Of a DNA stretch of 10,273 nucleotides, positions 1-6,268 are shown piece after piece. How positions within the stretch are numbered: the stretch's first letter is position 1; each line of letters opens with the position of its first letter. The notes below the pieces were generated by a model that worked only from the letters and a program-made list of their open reading frames with translations, was not told the DNA's origin and made no database searches. Both the position numbers and the translations under genes were made by a program. This stretch comes from Bordetella parapertussis (GTDB lineage: Bacteria; Pseudomonadota; Gammaproteobacteria; Burkholderiales; CAIKXV01). The stretch is from NCBI GenBank assembly GCA_945877995.1, contig CAMDXD010000119.1, positions 1-10,273 on the forward strand. The letters are read 5' to 3'.

Positions 1-626
1 TCGATCGCGATCGTGCCGCTGCCGCACATCGGGTCGAGGAACGCAGTGCCGGGCTGCCAGCCGGACAGCGCCACCATGCCAGCGGCAAGGTTCTCGCGCA
101 GCGGTGCATCGCCCGATTCCTCGCGCCAGCCACGCTTGAAGAGCGGGTCGCCGGACAGGTCGAGGTAGACCGTCATCGAATCGGCGGTGAGGAACAACTG
201 CACCCGTACATCGGGCATGAAGGTATCGACGCTCGGGCGCACGCCCTGCTTTTCACGGAAGCGGTCGCAGATCGCATCCTTCACCCGCAGCGTGACGAAC
301 TCGAGGCTGCGCAGCGGCGACCGGATCGCCGACACGTCCACGCGCAGCGTCCGGTCGACGCTGAACAGCGCCGGCCAGTCGATCGACCTCACGAACGCGT
401 AGATATCCTGCTCGTTCGCGTAGCGTCCATCGCCCAGGCCGAGCAGCACACGACTCGCGACCCTGCTCTCGAGGTTTGCGCGGTAGCCGACAGACAGGTC
501 GCCGCCGAAGCCAACCCCGCCAGGTACCGCCGCCACGCGCGAGGCGCCGAGCCGGGTCAATTCGACGACGAGCGTTTCCTCCAGACCGCGCGGGCATGGC
601 GCAAAATATCGGTTCGAGCCGCTCAC
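1..626 (-). CDS. rlmL: RlmL-type 23S rRNA (guanine-N2) methyltransferase, 5' part (C-terminus beyond the left edge)
   Basis: Probable SAM-dependent RNA methyltransferase of the THUMP plus Rossmann-fold type (RlmL/YcbY N-terminal half), which in E. coli modifies G2445 of 23S rRNA. About 208 residues are visible. The N-terminus reads VSGSNRYFAPCPRGLEE, and YFAPCPRGLE is the typical family opening. A THUMP-like region occupies roughly residues 45-155. The linker YLDLSGDPLFKRGWR (about 160-175) and the SAM-binding motif LDPMCGSGT (about 197-205) follow, and the NPPY-type catalytic motif would lie beyond the window. GTG at 624-626 is chosen because an in-frame TAG sits two codons upstream and no other start precedes the conserved YFAPCPRG. 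No good Shine-Dalgarno is visible. Whether the full protein is the short form or the fused RlmKL form cannot be told. It is divergent from the acyl-CoA synthetase, with 74 bp between the starts. Confidence 0.85.
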   Translation of the reverse strand, partial: MSGSNRYFAPCPRGLEETLVVELTRLGASRVAAVPGGVGFGGDLSVGYRANLESRVASRVLLGLGDGRYANEQDIYAFVRSIDWPALFSVDRTLRVDVSAIRSPLRSLEFVTLRVKDAICDRFREKQGVRPSVDTFMPDVRVQLFLTADSMTVYLDLSGDPLFKRGWREESGDAPLRENLAAGMVALSGWQPGTAFLDPMCGSGTIAI

Positions 627-688
627 CTGCTACCGCCGCTCGTTCCGGACTCCAGTATCCTCAACATCGATCGCATGCGTGCTCCACC

Positions 689-693
689 AGGAA
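689..693 (+). promoter_or_regulatory. Shine-Dalgarno AGGAA of the acyl-CoA synthetase gene
   Basis: AGGAA lies seven bases before ATG 701. It decides the start of the synthetase against the longer open frame, which reaches back to 476 and would overlap the divergent methyltransferase gene. Confidence 0.6.
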
Positions 694-700
694 CGCCAGG

Positions 701-2410
701 ATGAACAACCTCGCACAGCTGCTGCAGCGTCATGCGGGCACCCCGGACAAGGTGCTGTACCGACAATGGGAAACAGGCCCGACGGCCGGTGGCAGCGCAG
801 AGGCGACTGCCGCGTGGCGCGATTATACGGCCGGGCAGGTGATCGCCCTCGCCGCACGCTGGCAGCAGGCCTTCCGCGTCAGGGGCTTCGAGAAGGGCGA
901 CCGCATCGCGATCTGCCTGAAGAACAGCGTGCAGTGGGTGGCGATCGACCAGGCCGCATTGGGAATGGGGCTGGTCGTGGTGCCGCTGTACGTGATCGAC
1001 AATGCAGAGAGCATCGCCTGGTGCATCGGCAATTCAGAGGCACGGTTGCTGGTGCTGGACACGCCGCGGACCCTGCCACGGTTGCGCGAGTTGATGGCGG
1101 CGATGCCCGCCGTCGTCTGCATCGAGGCACCAGCGCCAGGGCATTGCGCGCCCGCCCCTGTCGACAGCATCGCCACCTTCCTGCCGGAGTCGGCACCGCC
1201 TTTCGAGGTTCAGCCGCTCGAGCCCGACGCACTGGCGACCATCGTCTACACGTCGGGCACCACCGGCCGGCCCAAGGGCGTGAAGCTGGGCCATTCGAAC
1301 ATCCTCGCCAATATCGAGGCGAGTTCGAAGGTGATCGGCCTGCGCGACACAGACACCTCGCTGTCGGTGCTGCCGATGTCGCACATGTTCGAGCGCACCT
1401 GTGGCTGCTACCTGATGCTGCGGGCCGGGGTCTGCGTCGCCTACGCACGCGGCATCCAGCAACTCGGCGACGACCTCGCTGCGGTGCGGCCCACGCTCCT
1501 GGTAGCGGTACCGAGGCTGTTCGAACGCTTCCTCGGGCGCATCGAGCAGGCGGTCGCCGGCTCGGTGGTCAAGCGCACGCTGTTCCGGATGACCGTACGC
1601 TGCGGATGGAAGGTATTCCTCGGCCAGGCGAACCTGTTCGAACGGCTCGCCTACGCGCGGCTGCAGCCGCTGGTCGCCGCTCCCATCCTCGCCAAGCTGG
1701 GTGGCCAGTTGCGCCTCGCCGCCGCCGGCGGCGCGAAGCTCGAACTGCGAATCGCCCGGACCTTCATCGGCCTCGGCCTGAAGATGATCCAGGGCTACGG
1801 CATGACCGAAGCCTCGCCCGTGATCGCCGGCAACCGCGAGGACGATAACGATCCCAGTTCAGTCGGGCAGTTGCTCGACGGGCTGGAATCGCGCCTCTCC
1901 GACGCGGGCGAACTGCTGGTGCGCGGACCATCGGTGATGCAGGGCTACTGGCGCAACCCGGAGGCCACGGCAAAGGTGCTGTCCGCCGACGGGTGGCTCA
2001 GCACCGGCGACATCGTCGAGATCCAGGCCGGGAAGATCTACATCCGCGGACGCTCGAAGGACATCATCGTGCTGTCCAACGGCGAGAAATTCCCGCCCGA
2101 GGCAGCCGAGGCTGCGCTGCTCGACAACCCGTTATTCGAGCAGGTGATGCTGGTCGGCGAGGGGCGCCATTTCCTGACGTTGATCGCGGTGACCCAGGAC
2201 ACCGATGAGAAGAAACTGGTGCGGCTGGCAAACCAGCAGTTGAAGGACCTCCCGCGCTACGTGCGCGTGCGGCGGGTGATCGCGGTGACGGAGCCCTGGA
2301 CCATCGAAAACGGCATGCTGACTCCGACCCTGAAGGTGAAGCGTCCGGTGGTCATGCAGCGCTTCGCGCATTCGATCGAGACGGTCTACGGGCGGGATAT
2401 GGACGACTGA
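701..2410 (+). CDS. Long-chain fatty acyl-CoA synthetase, AMP-forming (FAA1/FadD15-like)
   Basis: Adenylate-forming enzyme that activates a fatty acid with ATP and transfers it to CoA (ANL superfamily, COG1022-like). The protein has 569 residues. Visible motifs are the P-loop YTSGTTGRPKG (183-193), the aromatic/adenylate motif GYGMTEA (365-371), STGD (434-437) with the ATP-ribose aspartate D437, the hinge GRSKD (450-454) followed by LSNGEKFPPE (458-467), and LKVKR (544-548) holding the expected C-terminal catalytic lysine. All core motifs are intact. ATG 701 is preferred because it has a Shine-Dalgarno, gives a normal family N-terminus and avoids overlap with the divergent gene. The protein is slightly shorter than many long-chain homologues of about 600 residues. 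Chain-length preference cannot be read from the sequence. No lipid-metabolism partner is adjacent, so it probably has its own promoter in the 74-bp divergent gap; I see no convincing -35/-10 pair there. Confidence 0.9.
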   Translation: MNNLAQLLQRHAGTPDKVLYRQWETGPTAGGSAEATAAWRDYTAGQVIALAARWQQAFRVRGFEKGDRIAICLKNSVQWVAIDQAALGMGLVVVPLYVIDNAESIAWCIGNSEARLLVLDTPRTLPRLRELMAAMPAVVCIEAPAPGHCAPAPVDSIATFLPESAPPFEVQPLEPDALATIVYTSGTTGRPKGVKLGHSNILANIEASSKVIGLRDTDTSLSVLPMSHMFERTCGCYLMLRAGVCVAYARGIQQLGDDLAAVRPTLLVAVPRLFERFLGRIEQAVAGSVVKRTLFRMTVRCGWKVFLGQANLFERLAYARLQPLVAAPILAKLGGQLRLAAAGGAKLELRIARTFIGLGLKMIQGYGMTEASPVIAGNREDDNDPSSVGQLLDGLESRLSDAGELLVRGPSVMQGYWRNPEATAKVLSADGWLSTGDIVEIQAGKIYIRGRSKDIIVLSNGEKFPPEAAEAALLDNPLFEQVMLVGEGRHFLTLIAVTQDTDEKKLVRLANQQLKDLPRYVRVRRVIAVTEPWTIENGMLTPTLKVKRPVVMQRFAHSIETVYGRDMDD

Positions 2411-2411
2411 G

Positions 2412-2543
2412 CGCGAACTGGGGCTCGCGTGCGTGCACGACACGCCTGACGTGCACGCGGCGGTCTGCGAGATGGACACGCAGCCGTTCGCCACCCTCGT
2501 GCTCGACCTGATCGGCAGGCTCGTGCAGACGGTTGGGGGCTGA
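2412..2543 (+). pseudogene. Coding-like orphan segment (possible C-terminal gene remnant), function unknown
   Basis: A frame different from that of the upstream synthetase stays open from inside its last codons to TGA 2541-2543. By my count 40 of the 43 codons from 2412 end in G or C, as in real genes here. The predicted peptide includes ELGLACVHDTPD and LVLDLIGRLVQTVGG. No ATG starts it; GTG 2433 would give only 36 residues and has just a weak GGGG about nine bases upstream. The hydrophobic strand and helix at the end vaguely recall the last unit of small P-loop kinases, but I do not recognise a family. It could be a decayed gene end, a tiny gene, or chance in G+C-rich DNA. A strong inverted repeat (2431-2458) lies inside it, so the stretch may instead act as a 3' regulatory region. 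Confidence 0.3.
2431..2458. promoter_or_regulatory. 9-bp inverted repeat made of two CGTGCACG palindromes; hairpin or double operator
   Basis: GCGTGCACG (2431-2439) and its exact complement CGTGCACGC (2450-2458) flank a ten-base loop, starting 21 bases after the synthetase stop. RNA from either strand could form the hairpin. There is no following T-run, so it is not a classical intrinsic terminator. Each arm contains the self-complementary octamer CGTGCACG, and the two octamers are 18 bp apart, so a dimeric DNA-binding protein is an alternative reading. It sits between convergent genes, where a transcript-end structure is plausible. Confidence 0.4.
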
Positions 2544-2551
2544 CCAGGCGA

Positions 2552-2992
2552 TCACTCCTGCTGGGCCGCCTGCTTCGGCAGCAGCAGCACCACCTCGAAC
2601 TCGATCCGGTCCCACGGATTGCGCGCCGTACGAAGTTTCGAGATGCGCGCCTCGAGCGCAGCCCCGAGGTCGATCTGGCGTGCGACCTGCGGGTTATCGC
2701 GCCGGGGTACGTAACCGAGCTTCACCTGTCGCCAGTCGACACGGACCGCGTTCGGGTCATGCGGGTTGTCCGCTTCGCGCACCAGCGCCAGCCGGTCGCC
2801 GACCTGCATCTGCGCGAACAGCGCTTCGCCCGCGTGGAACTGGAAGCCCGCCAGCGGAGAACTGCGCACGACGATCATCGACTCGACGGCGGTCGCGGTC
2901 GGCGCAGCCTGCAACGGCGGTGCTGGCGGCGCCGCGGCAGCGCCCAGCGATGCCACCAGCCACAGCGCAGGCAGGTTTGTCGGCAGCCGCAT
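2552..2992 (-). CDS. Exported HIRAN-domain protein
   Basis: A 146-residue protein with an N-terminal segment resembling a signal peptide (residues 1-22: basic MRLP, hydrophobic ALWLVASLGAAAA), a Pro/Ala linker, and a single HIRAN domain at about 40-135. Domain landmarks are SSPLAGFQFHAG (44-55), LVREADNPHDPNAVRV (70-85) and LGYVPRRDNPQVA (92-104). HIRAN is best known as a DNA 3'-end or damage-binding module attached to SWI2/SNF2 helicases such as HLTF. A single-domain version with an export signal is a known but poorly understood bacterial form. It is the last gene of the operon, 31 bp after the HemJ/CopD-like gene. ATG 2992 is chosen because it precedes the signal peptide. A 12-bp palindrome replaces any Shine-Dalgarno there. 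The cellular role is unknown, and periplasmic location is inference. Confidence 0.8.
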   Translation of the reverse strand: MRLPTNLPALWLVASLGAAAAPPAPPLQAAPTATAVESMIVVRSSPLAGFQFHAGEALFAQMQVGDRLALVREADNPHDPNAVRVDWRQVKLGYVPRRDNPQVARQIDLGAALEARISKLRTARNPWDRIEFEVVLLLPKQAAQQE

Positions 2993-2993
2993 C

Positions 2994-3005
2994 GGCTTCG
3001 AAGCC
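2994..3005. repeat. 12-bp perfect palindrome in the ribosome-binding region of the HIRAN gene
   Basis: GGCTTCGAAGCC occupies the bases just 5' of the HIRAN start codon on the minus strand, exactly where a Shine-Dalgarno would be. As RNA it can fold into a small GGCU/AGCC stem. No purine-rich ribosome-binding site is visible, so translation may depend on coupling to the upstream gene. It may also be chance. Confidence 0.4.
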
Positions 3006-3023
3006 AGGACCCTGCGCCGGACC

Positions 3024-3440
3024 TCAGAACGGCTTGACCACCACCAGCAGCACCATGGCGAACAGCATCAGCACCGGCAGTTCGTTCACCCACCGGTAGA
3101 ACACATGACCGCGCCGGTTGCCGCCGGCCTTGAACACCGCGAGCACCCGGCCGCACCACAGATGATAGAAGACCAGCAGCACGGTCAGCGCGAGCTTGGC
3201 ATGCAGCCAGCCACCGCCGAAGCCGTAGGCCAGCCAGAGCGTCGACCCGAGCACCAGCGCCAGCACGGCCAGCGGCGTCATGAACCGGTACAGCTTGTGC
3301 GCCATCAGCAGCAGCCGGTCACGCTCGGCGATGCTGTCGGCCGGGACCATGGCCAGGTTCACGAAGATACGCGGAAGGTAGAACAGCCCGGCGAACCAGC
3401 TGGTGACGAAGATGATGTGGAAGGCCTTTATCCAGAGCAT
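3024..3440 (-). CDS. hemJ: HemJ/CopD-like membrane protein (putative protoporphyrinogen IX oxidase)
   Basis: A 138-residue integral membrane protein of the HemJ (UPF0093)/CopD-like family. HemJ oxidises protoporphyrinogen IX to protoporphyrin IX in the inner membrane during heme synthesis. Visible features are KAFHIIFVTSWFAGLFYLPR (5-24) with the conserved His8, a second membrane segment at about 53-73, LHAK (79-82) with the conserved Lys82, a third segment at about 82-97 with His93, and a final segment at about 119-136 ending VVVKPF. The predicted four membrane passes and the length fit HemJ. Such genes are often labelled simply CopD-family in betaproteobacteria, so the enzymatic role is not certain. 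ATG 3440 is chosen because it starts at the conserved MLWIKAFH. The longer frame reaching 3608 would overlap the permease gene. It lies 28 bp after nodJ and 31 bp before the HIRAN gene. Confidence 0.8.
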   Translation of the reverse strand: MLWIKAFHIIFVTSWFAGLFYLPRIFVNLAMVPADSIAERDRLLLMAHKLYRFMTPLAVLALVLGSTLWLAYGFGGGWLHAKLALTVLLVFYHLWCGRVLAVFKAGGNRRGHVFYRWVNELPVLMLFAMVLLVVVKPF

Positions 3441-3468
3441 GTCGGCAGAGTCGAGCGATGGAAAGATT

Positions 3469-4287
3469 TCAGCGTAACAGCCGCCGGCGCGCCAGTACCA
3501 GCGCGATATGGAAGGCCACGAGGCCGTAACCCGCCAGCACCGCGACGTGCAGCAGCAACTGGCCGGGCACCTCGCCGGCGAGCAGCGGACGCGCGATCGC
3601 CACCGCATGGGTCAGCGGCAGCGCGGCCGACACCGCCTGCAGCCATTCGGGCAGCTGGCCGACCGGGAAGAACACGCCGCACACCAGCATCATCGGCGTG
3701 ACCACCAGCGTGAAGTAGTACATGAAGAAGTCGTAGCTCGGGGAGAGCGCGGTGACGATCAGCCCCAGGCTGGCGAAGCACAGGCCCACCAGCAGCGCGA
3801 GCGGTATCAGCCAGAGCACCATCCATGACTGCGCCAGGCCGAGCAGCCAGACCACGATCAGTATCGCCACACCCGAGAACAGGCTCTTGGTCGCTGCCCA
3901 CAGCGCCTCGCCGGTGACGATGTCGTCGAGCGACAGCGGTGCATTCAGGATTGCGTCCCAGGTACGTTGCACATGCATCCGCGAGAAGGCGGAGTACAGC
4001 GCCTCGAAGGTCGCGGTGTTCATCGTGCTGTAGCAGATCGTGCCGGCGGCAAGGAACGCGATGTACGGCATGCCGTCGATCGACGGGATCAGCGCGCCCA
4101 ACCCGTAGCCGAGCGCCAGCATGTAGAACGCCGGGTCGGCGAAGTTACCCAGCATCGACGGGATCGCCAGCTTGCGCCAGACCATGAAGTTGCGCCGCCA
4201 GACATGCAGGCAGCGCAGGCTGAACGAGGGCAGCCGCCAGGGCGAGTTGCGCGCCGGCGCGCCGGCAGGGTTGCGTACGGTCGCCAT
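3469..4287 (-). CDS. nodJ: NodJ-type ABC-2 transporter permease
   Basis: A 272-residue inner-membrane permease of the ABC-2 class, the partner of the NodI-like ATPase encoded just upstream. It has an amphipathic N-terminal region (about 20-45), the motif GNFADPAFYMLALGYGLG (47-64) characteristic of NodJ-like permeases, and about six hydrophobic segments (about 50-66, 75-92, 130-155, 158-180, 190-210, 240-262). A charged ARRRLLR tail follows. The start at 4287 lies three bases after the nodI stop, so the two are almost certainly cotranslated and assembled together. In rhizobia NodIJ exports lipochitooligosaccharide Nod factors. No nodulation synthesis gene (nodABC) is present here, so the substrate is unknown and a lipid- or glycan-like compound is only a guess. 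The name marks the family, not the function. Confidence 0.85.
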   Translation of the reverse strand: MATVRNPAGAPARNSPWRLPSFSLRCLHVWRRNFMVWRKLAIPSMLGNFADPAFYMLALGYGLGALIPSIDGMPYIAFLAAGTICYSTMNTATFEALYSAFSRMHVQRTWDAILNAPLSLDDIVTGEALWAATKSLFSGVAILIVVWLLGLAQSWMVLWLIPLALLVGLCFASLGLIVTALSPSYDFFMYYFTLVVTPMMLVCGVFFPVGQLPEWLQAVSAALPLTHAVAIARPLLAGEVPGQLLLHVAVLAGYGLVAFHIALVLARRRLLR

Positions 4288-4290
4288 CGG

Positions 4291-5253
4291 TCAGTCGCGC
4301 ATCTCGCGGCCGGTGAGCTTCAGGAACAGGTCCTCGAGGTTGGCCGGGCGATGCAGGTGGCGCAATCCCGGCCAGCCGGCAAGGCTTGCAACGAGCGGCG
4401 CCGCATCGTGGGCATAGCAGAATACGGTCTCGCCGGTTCGCTCGCAGCGCTCGCTGTCCGGTTGTGCATGGCGCGATGCCCACTCGTCGATGCCATCGCC
4501 GTACACCTCGACCACCTGCGGCTCGATGTGCTCGGCGATCAGCGCGCGTGGCTCGCCGCTGGCGATGACCCGGCCCTGGTCGAGTACCGACAGGCGGGTG
4601 CACAGGCGTTCGGCCTCTTCCATGAAATGCGTGGTCAGCAGCAGCGTCTTGCCCTGGGCGGTGAGCTGCTTCAGGCGGTCCCAGATCACGTGGCGCGCCT
4701 GCGGGTCGAGCCCGGTGGTGGGTTCGTCGAGGATCACCAGGTCAGGGTCGTTGACCAGGGCGCGCGCCAGGGTCAACCGACGCTTCATGCCGCCGGACAG
4801 CGCCTGGATCTTCGCGTCGCCGCGGCCGGTCAGGTTTGCGAACTCCAGCAGTTCCGGGATGCGCGCCTTCACGTGCGCGTCGGACAGGCCGAAATAGCGT
4901 CCGAACACCAGCAGGTTCTCGCGCACGGTGAAGTCGGGATCGAGGCTGTCGATCTGCGGCACCACGCCGACCCGCTGCCGTGCCTCGCGCGCCTGGCGCG
5001 GCAGTTCGAAACCGAACAGTTCGATCGACCCGGCATCCGGCTCGGCCAGCCCCAGGCAGAGCTTCAGCGTCGTGGTCTTGCCGGCACCGTTCGGGCCGAG
5101 CAGTCCGAAGCACTCGCCGGCCCGCAGTTCGAGGTCTACGCCGGCGACCACCTCGCGGTCGCCGTACGACTTGCGCAAGCCGGTGATCCGGGCAATCGTC
5201 GGCGCGACGGCACTCGCCGGCGCCGGGTGCTGCACCTCGGGTATCGGGTTCAT
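4291..5253 (-). CDS. nodI: NodI-type ABC transporter ATP-binding protein
   Basis: A 320-residue ATPase that would power export through the NodJ-like permease. After a Pro/Ala-rich N-terminus of about 20 residues, the nucleotide-binding domain shows Walker A GPNGAGKTT (53-61), Q-loop Gln100, the signature LSGGM (152-156), Walker B LVILDEP (172-178) with catalytic Glu177, the D-loop GLD (181-183) and the switch His209 in TTHFMEEAERL. The C-terminal part (about 235-320), ending NLEDLFLKLTGREMRD, is typical of drug/Nod-factor exporter ATPases. All catalytic residues are present. Its ATG overlaps the stop of the upstream hydrolase gene as ATGA (5250-5253), indicating translational coupling. The permease gene follows after three bases. 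Homology to NodI is clear; the real cargo is not. Confidence 0.9.
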   Translation of the reverse strand: MNPIPEVQHPAPASAVAPTIARITGLRKSYGDREVVAGVDLELRAGECFGLLGPNGAGKTTTLKLCLGLAEPDAGSIELFGFELPRQAREARQRVGVVPQIDSLDPDFTVRENLLVFGRYFGLSDAHVKARIPELLEFANLTGRGDAKIQALSGGMKRRLTLARALVNDPDLVILDEPTTGLDPQARHVIWDRLKQLTAQGKTLLLTTHFMEEAERLCTRLSVLDQGRVIASGEPRALIAEHIEPQVVEVYGDGIDEWASRHAQPDSERCERTGETVFCYAHDAAPLVASLAGWPGLRHLHRPANLEDLFLKLTGREMRD

Positions 5254-5888
5254 TCGACGCCAGCGCTCGCCAGCGCGCGTCGCACCAGCCGAGCCAGCAC
5301 CGGCAGCCGGCCGTGGAAGAAATGGCCGGTACCGGGTACCAGCGAGACCGGCAGTTCCTGGGGCCGCGCCCAGTCGAGTACCGCGCGCAGCGGCACCACG
5401 TCGTCGTCCTCGCCATGGATCACCACGGTGGACGGGCTCACCGGCCCGACCTCGAAGCGGCCGACCGCGGGCGCGACCAGCACCACCAGCGAGAACGGAT
5501 CGCCGGCCGCATCCGCGCGCGCGGCAAGCCGGCTCGCGACGAAGCCGCCAAACGAGAACCCGGCCAGGACCGCCGGCAGCGGCCCGAAGCGCGCACGCAG
5601 CGCATCCATCACCAGCACCAGGTCTTCGGCCTCGCCGTTGCCCTCGTCGTGCGCCCCCTCCGACTCGCCGACACCGCGGAAGTTCGGGCGTGCCACTATG
5701 TGCCCCGCATCGAAGAACACGCGCGCCAGCGTGGTTACCACCTTGTTCTCGTTGGTGCCGCCGAACAGCGGGTGCGGATGCGCGATCAGTGCGACGCCGC
5801 GGCGGCCCGGCCCCGGGTCGTTCAGCTTGACTTCGATCCGGCCCGCCGCGCCACGGACGTCGAAGCGGCTCAGCGTCGATGGCTTCAT
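5250..5888 (-). CDS. Alpha/beta hydrolase (COG2945-like)
   Basis: A 212-residue cytoplasmic alpha/beta-hydrolase of the small dienelactone-hydrolase-like group (COG2945). Visible landmarks are the oxyanion-side strand AHPHPLFGGTNENKVV (36-51), RPNFRGVGESEG (67-78), the nucleophile elbow GFSFGG with Ser112, the acid loop HGEDDDVVP (158-166) with Asp162 the likely acid, and the catalytic His189 in GTGHFFHGRL. The triad is complete. The preferred ester or amide substrate cannot be predicted. It starts four bases after the ferredoxin stop and overlaps the NodI-like gene by four bases. This tight link to an exporter suggests that hydrolase and exporter act on related molecules, which is inference. 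Confidence 0.88.
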   Translation of the reverse strand: MKPSTLSRFDVRGAAGRIEVKLNDPGPGRRGVALIAHPHPLFGGTNENKVVTTLARVFFDAGHIVARPNFRGVGESEGAHDEGNGEAEDLVLVMDALRARFGPLPAVLAGFSFGGFVASRLAARADAAGDPFSLVVLVAPAVGRFEVGPVSPSTVVIHGEDDDVVPLRAVLDWARPQELPVSLVPGTGHFFHGRLPVLARLVRRALASAGVE

Positions 5889-5892
5889 GGCA

Positions 5893-6201
5893 TCAGACCC
5901 GCAACCGCTCCACCGGGCGGCCGTTCAGCAGGTGCTCGTCGATGATCTCGTCAATGTCGCCGCGATCGACATAGGTGTACCAGACCGCCTCTGGGTAGAC
6001 CACCAGCACCGGGCCGAGTTCACAGCGGTCAAGGCAGCCGGCCATGTTCACGCGGACCTTGCCCTCGCCCGACAGGCCAAGCGCCTTCACCCGTTTCTTC
6101 GCGTAATCGCGTACCTCGGACGCACCGTGGTCGTTGCAGCACGCGGCGCCGGATTCGCGCTGATTGCAGCAGAAGAAGACATGGTGGCGATAGTGGCTCA
6201 T
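5893..6201 (-). CDS. Thioredoxin-like [2Fe-2S] ferredoxin
   Basis: A 102-residue protein of the thioredoxin-fold [2Fe-2S] ferredoxin family (COG3411-like; Aquifex Fd4 is a characterised member), presumably a soluble electron carrier. Cluster ligands fit the family pattern: one cysteine from FFCCNQR (Cys11/12), one from AACCND (Cys21/22), then Cys56 and Cys60 in NMAGCLDRCELGP. The segment VVYPEAVWYTYV (67-78) and the acidic helix DIDEIIDEHL (82-91) are also typical. Both N-terminal ligand sites are doubled (CC), giving six cysteines where four are needed. It is the first gene of the six-gene minus-strand unit, about 26 bases downstream of a TATAAT box, with no strong Shine-Dalgarno. Its redox partner is not evident in the window. 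Confidence 0.87.
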   Translation of the reverse strand: MSHYRHHVFFCCNQRESGAACCNDHGASEVRDYAKKRVKALGLSGEGKVRVNMAGCLDRCELGPVLVVYPEAVWYTYVDRGDIDEIIDEHLLNGRPVERLRV

Positions 6202-6227
6202 CGACAGGTCCGCAGGGAAAGGCAGTC

Positions 6228-6233
6228 ATTATA
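6228..6233 (-). promoter_or_regulatory. Consensus -10 box for the ferredoxin-hydrolase-nodIJ-hemJ-HIRAN operon
   Basis: On the minus strand the 89-bp gap between the VanZ stop and the ferredoxin start contains an exact TATAAT. It stands out in this G+C-rich window. Transcription would start near 6221, giving a leader of about 20 bases. The -35 position (about 6251-6256) has no good TTGACA match, so a weak core or an activator is likely. Confidence 0.5.
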
Positions 6234-6246
6234 GCCAGGGCATCGC

Positions 6247-6268
6247 ACCCGCACGTCGATCAGCGGGT
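6247..6268. promoter_or_regulatory. Inverted repeat over the expected -35 region (candidate operator)
   Basis: ACCCGC (6247-6252) and GCGGGT (6263-6268) form a perfect 6-bp inverted repeat with a ten-base spacer. It overlaps the place where the -35 element should be relative to the TATAAT. A direct repeat GTCGATC (6255-6261 and 6267-6273, one turn-like period of 12) interleaves with it. No T-run follows on the minus strand, so it is unlikely to be the VanZ terminator. No regulator gene is adjacent. Confidence 0.35.

Noticed and set aside
253..597. 114-codon minus-strand frame starting MPARSGGNARR
   Set aside because: Wrong frame of the RlmL-type gene. The adjacent frame gives YFAPCPRGLEE and the SAM motif, and it uses a GTG start at 626.
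476..700. Upstream extension of the acyl-CoA synthetase to ATG 476
   Set aside because: It overlaps the methyltransferase gene antisense and gives an Arg-rich tail foreign to the family. ATG 701 has a Shine-Dalgarno.
627..700. Promoter pair in the divergent gap between the methyltransferase and synthetase genes
   Set aside because: TATCCT (655-660) is a possible -10 for the synthetase, but I see no matching -35 and no good element for the other direction, so I do not call it.
679..1848. 389-codon plus-strand frame inside the acyl-CoA synthetase
   Set aside because: Shadow of the synthetase in another frame; its product is Arg/Ala/Gly-rich with no motif, whereas the synthetase frame holds every ANL motif.
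3441..3608. 56-codon N-terminal extension of the HemJ/CopD-like gene
   Set aside because: It lies within nodJ coding sequence and is Arg/Cys-rich. The family protein begins at MLWIKAFH.
5325..5345. Repeated GGTACC sites in the hydrolase gene
   Set aside because: They encode the conserved VPGTGHF around the catalytic His; coincidence of codon use.
3967..6234. 755-codon open frame on the plus strand
   Set aside because: It runs antisense to nodJ, nodI, the hydrolase and the ferredoxin, all of which have clear motifs. Its translation is Arg/Gln/Ala-rich with no family resemblance, as expected in G+C-rich shadow frames.
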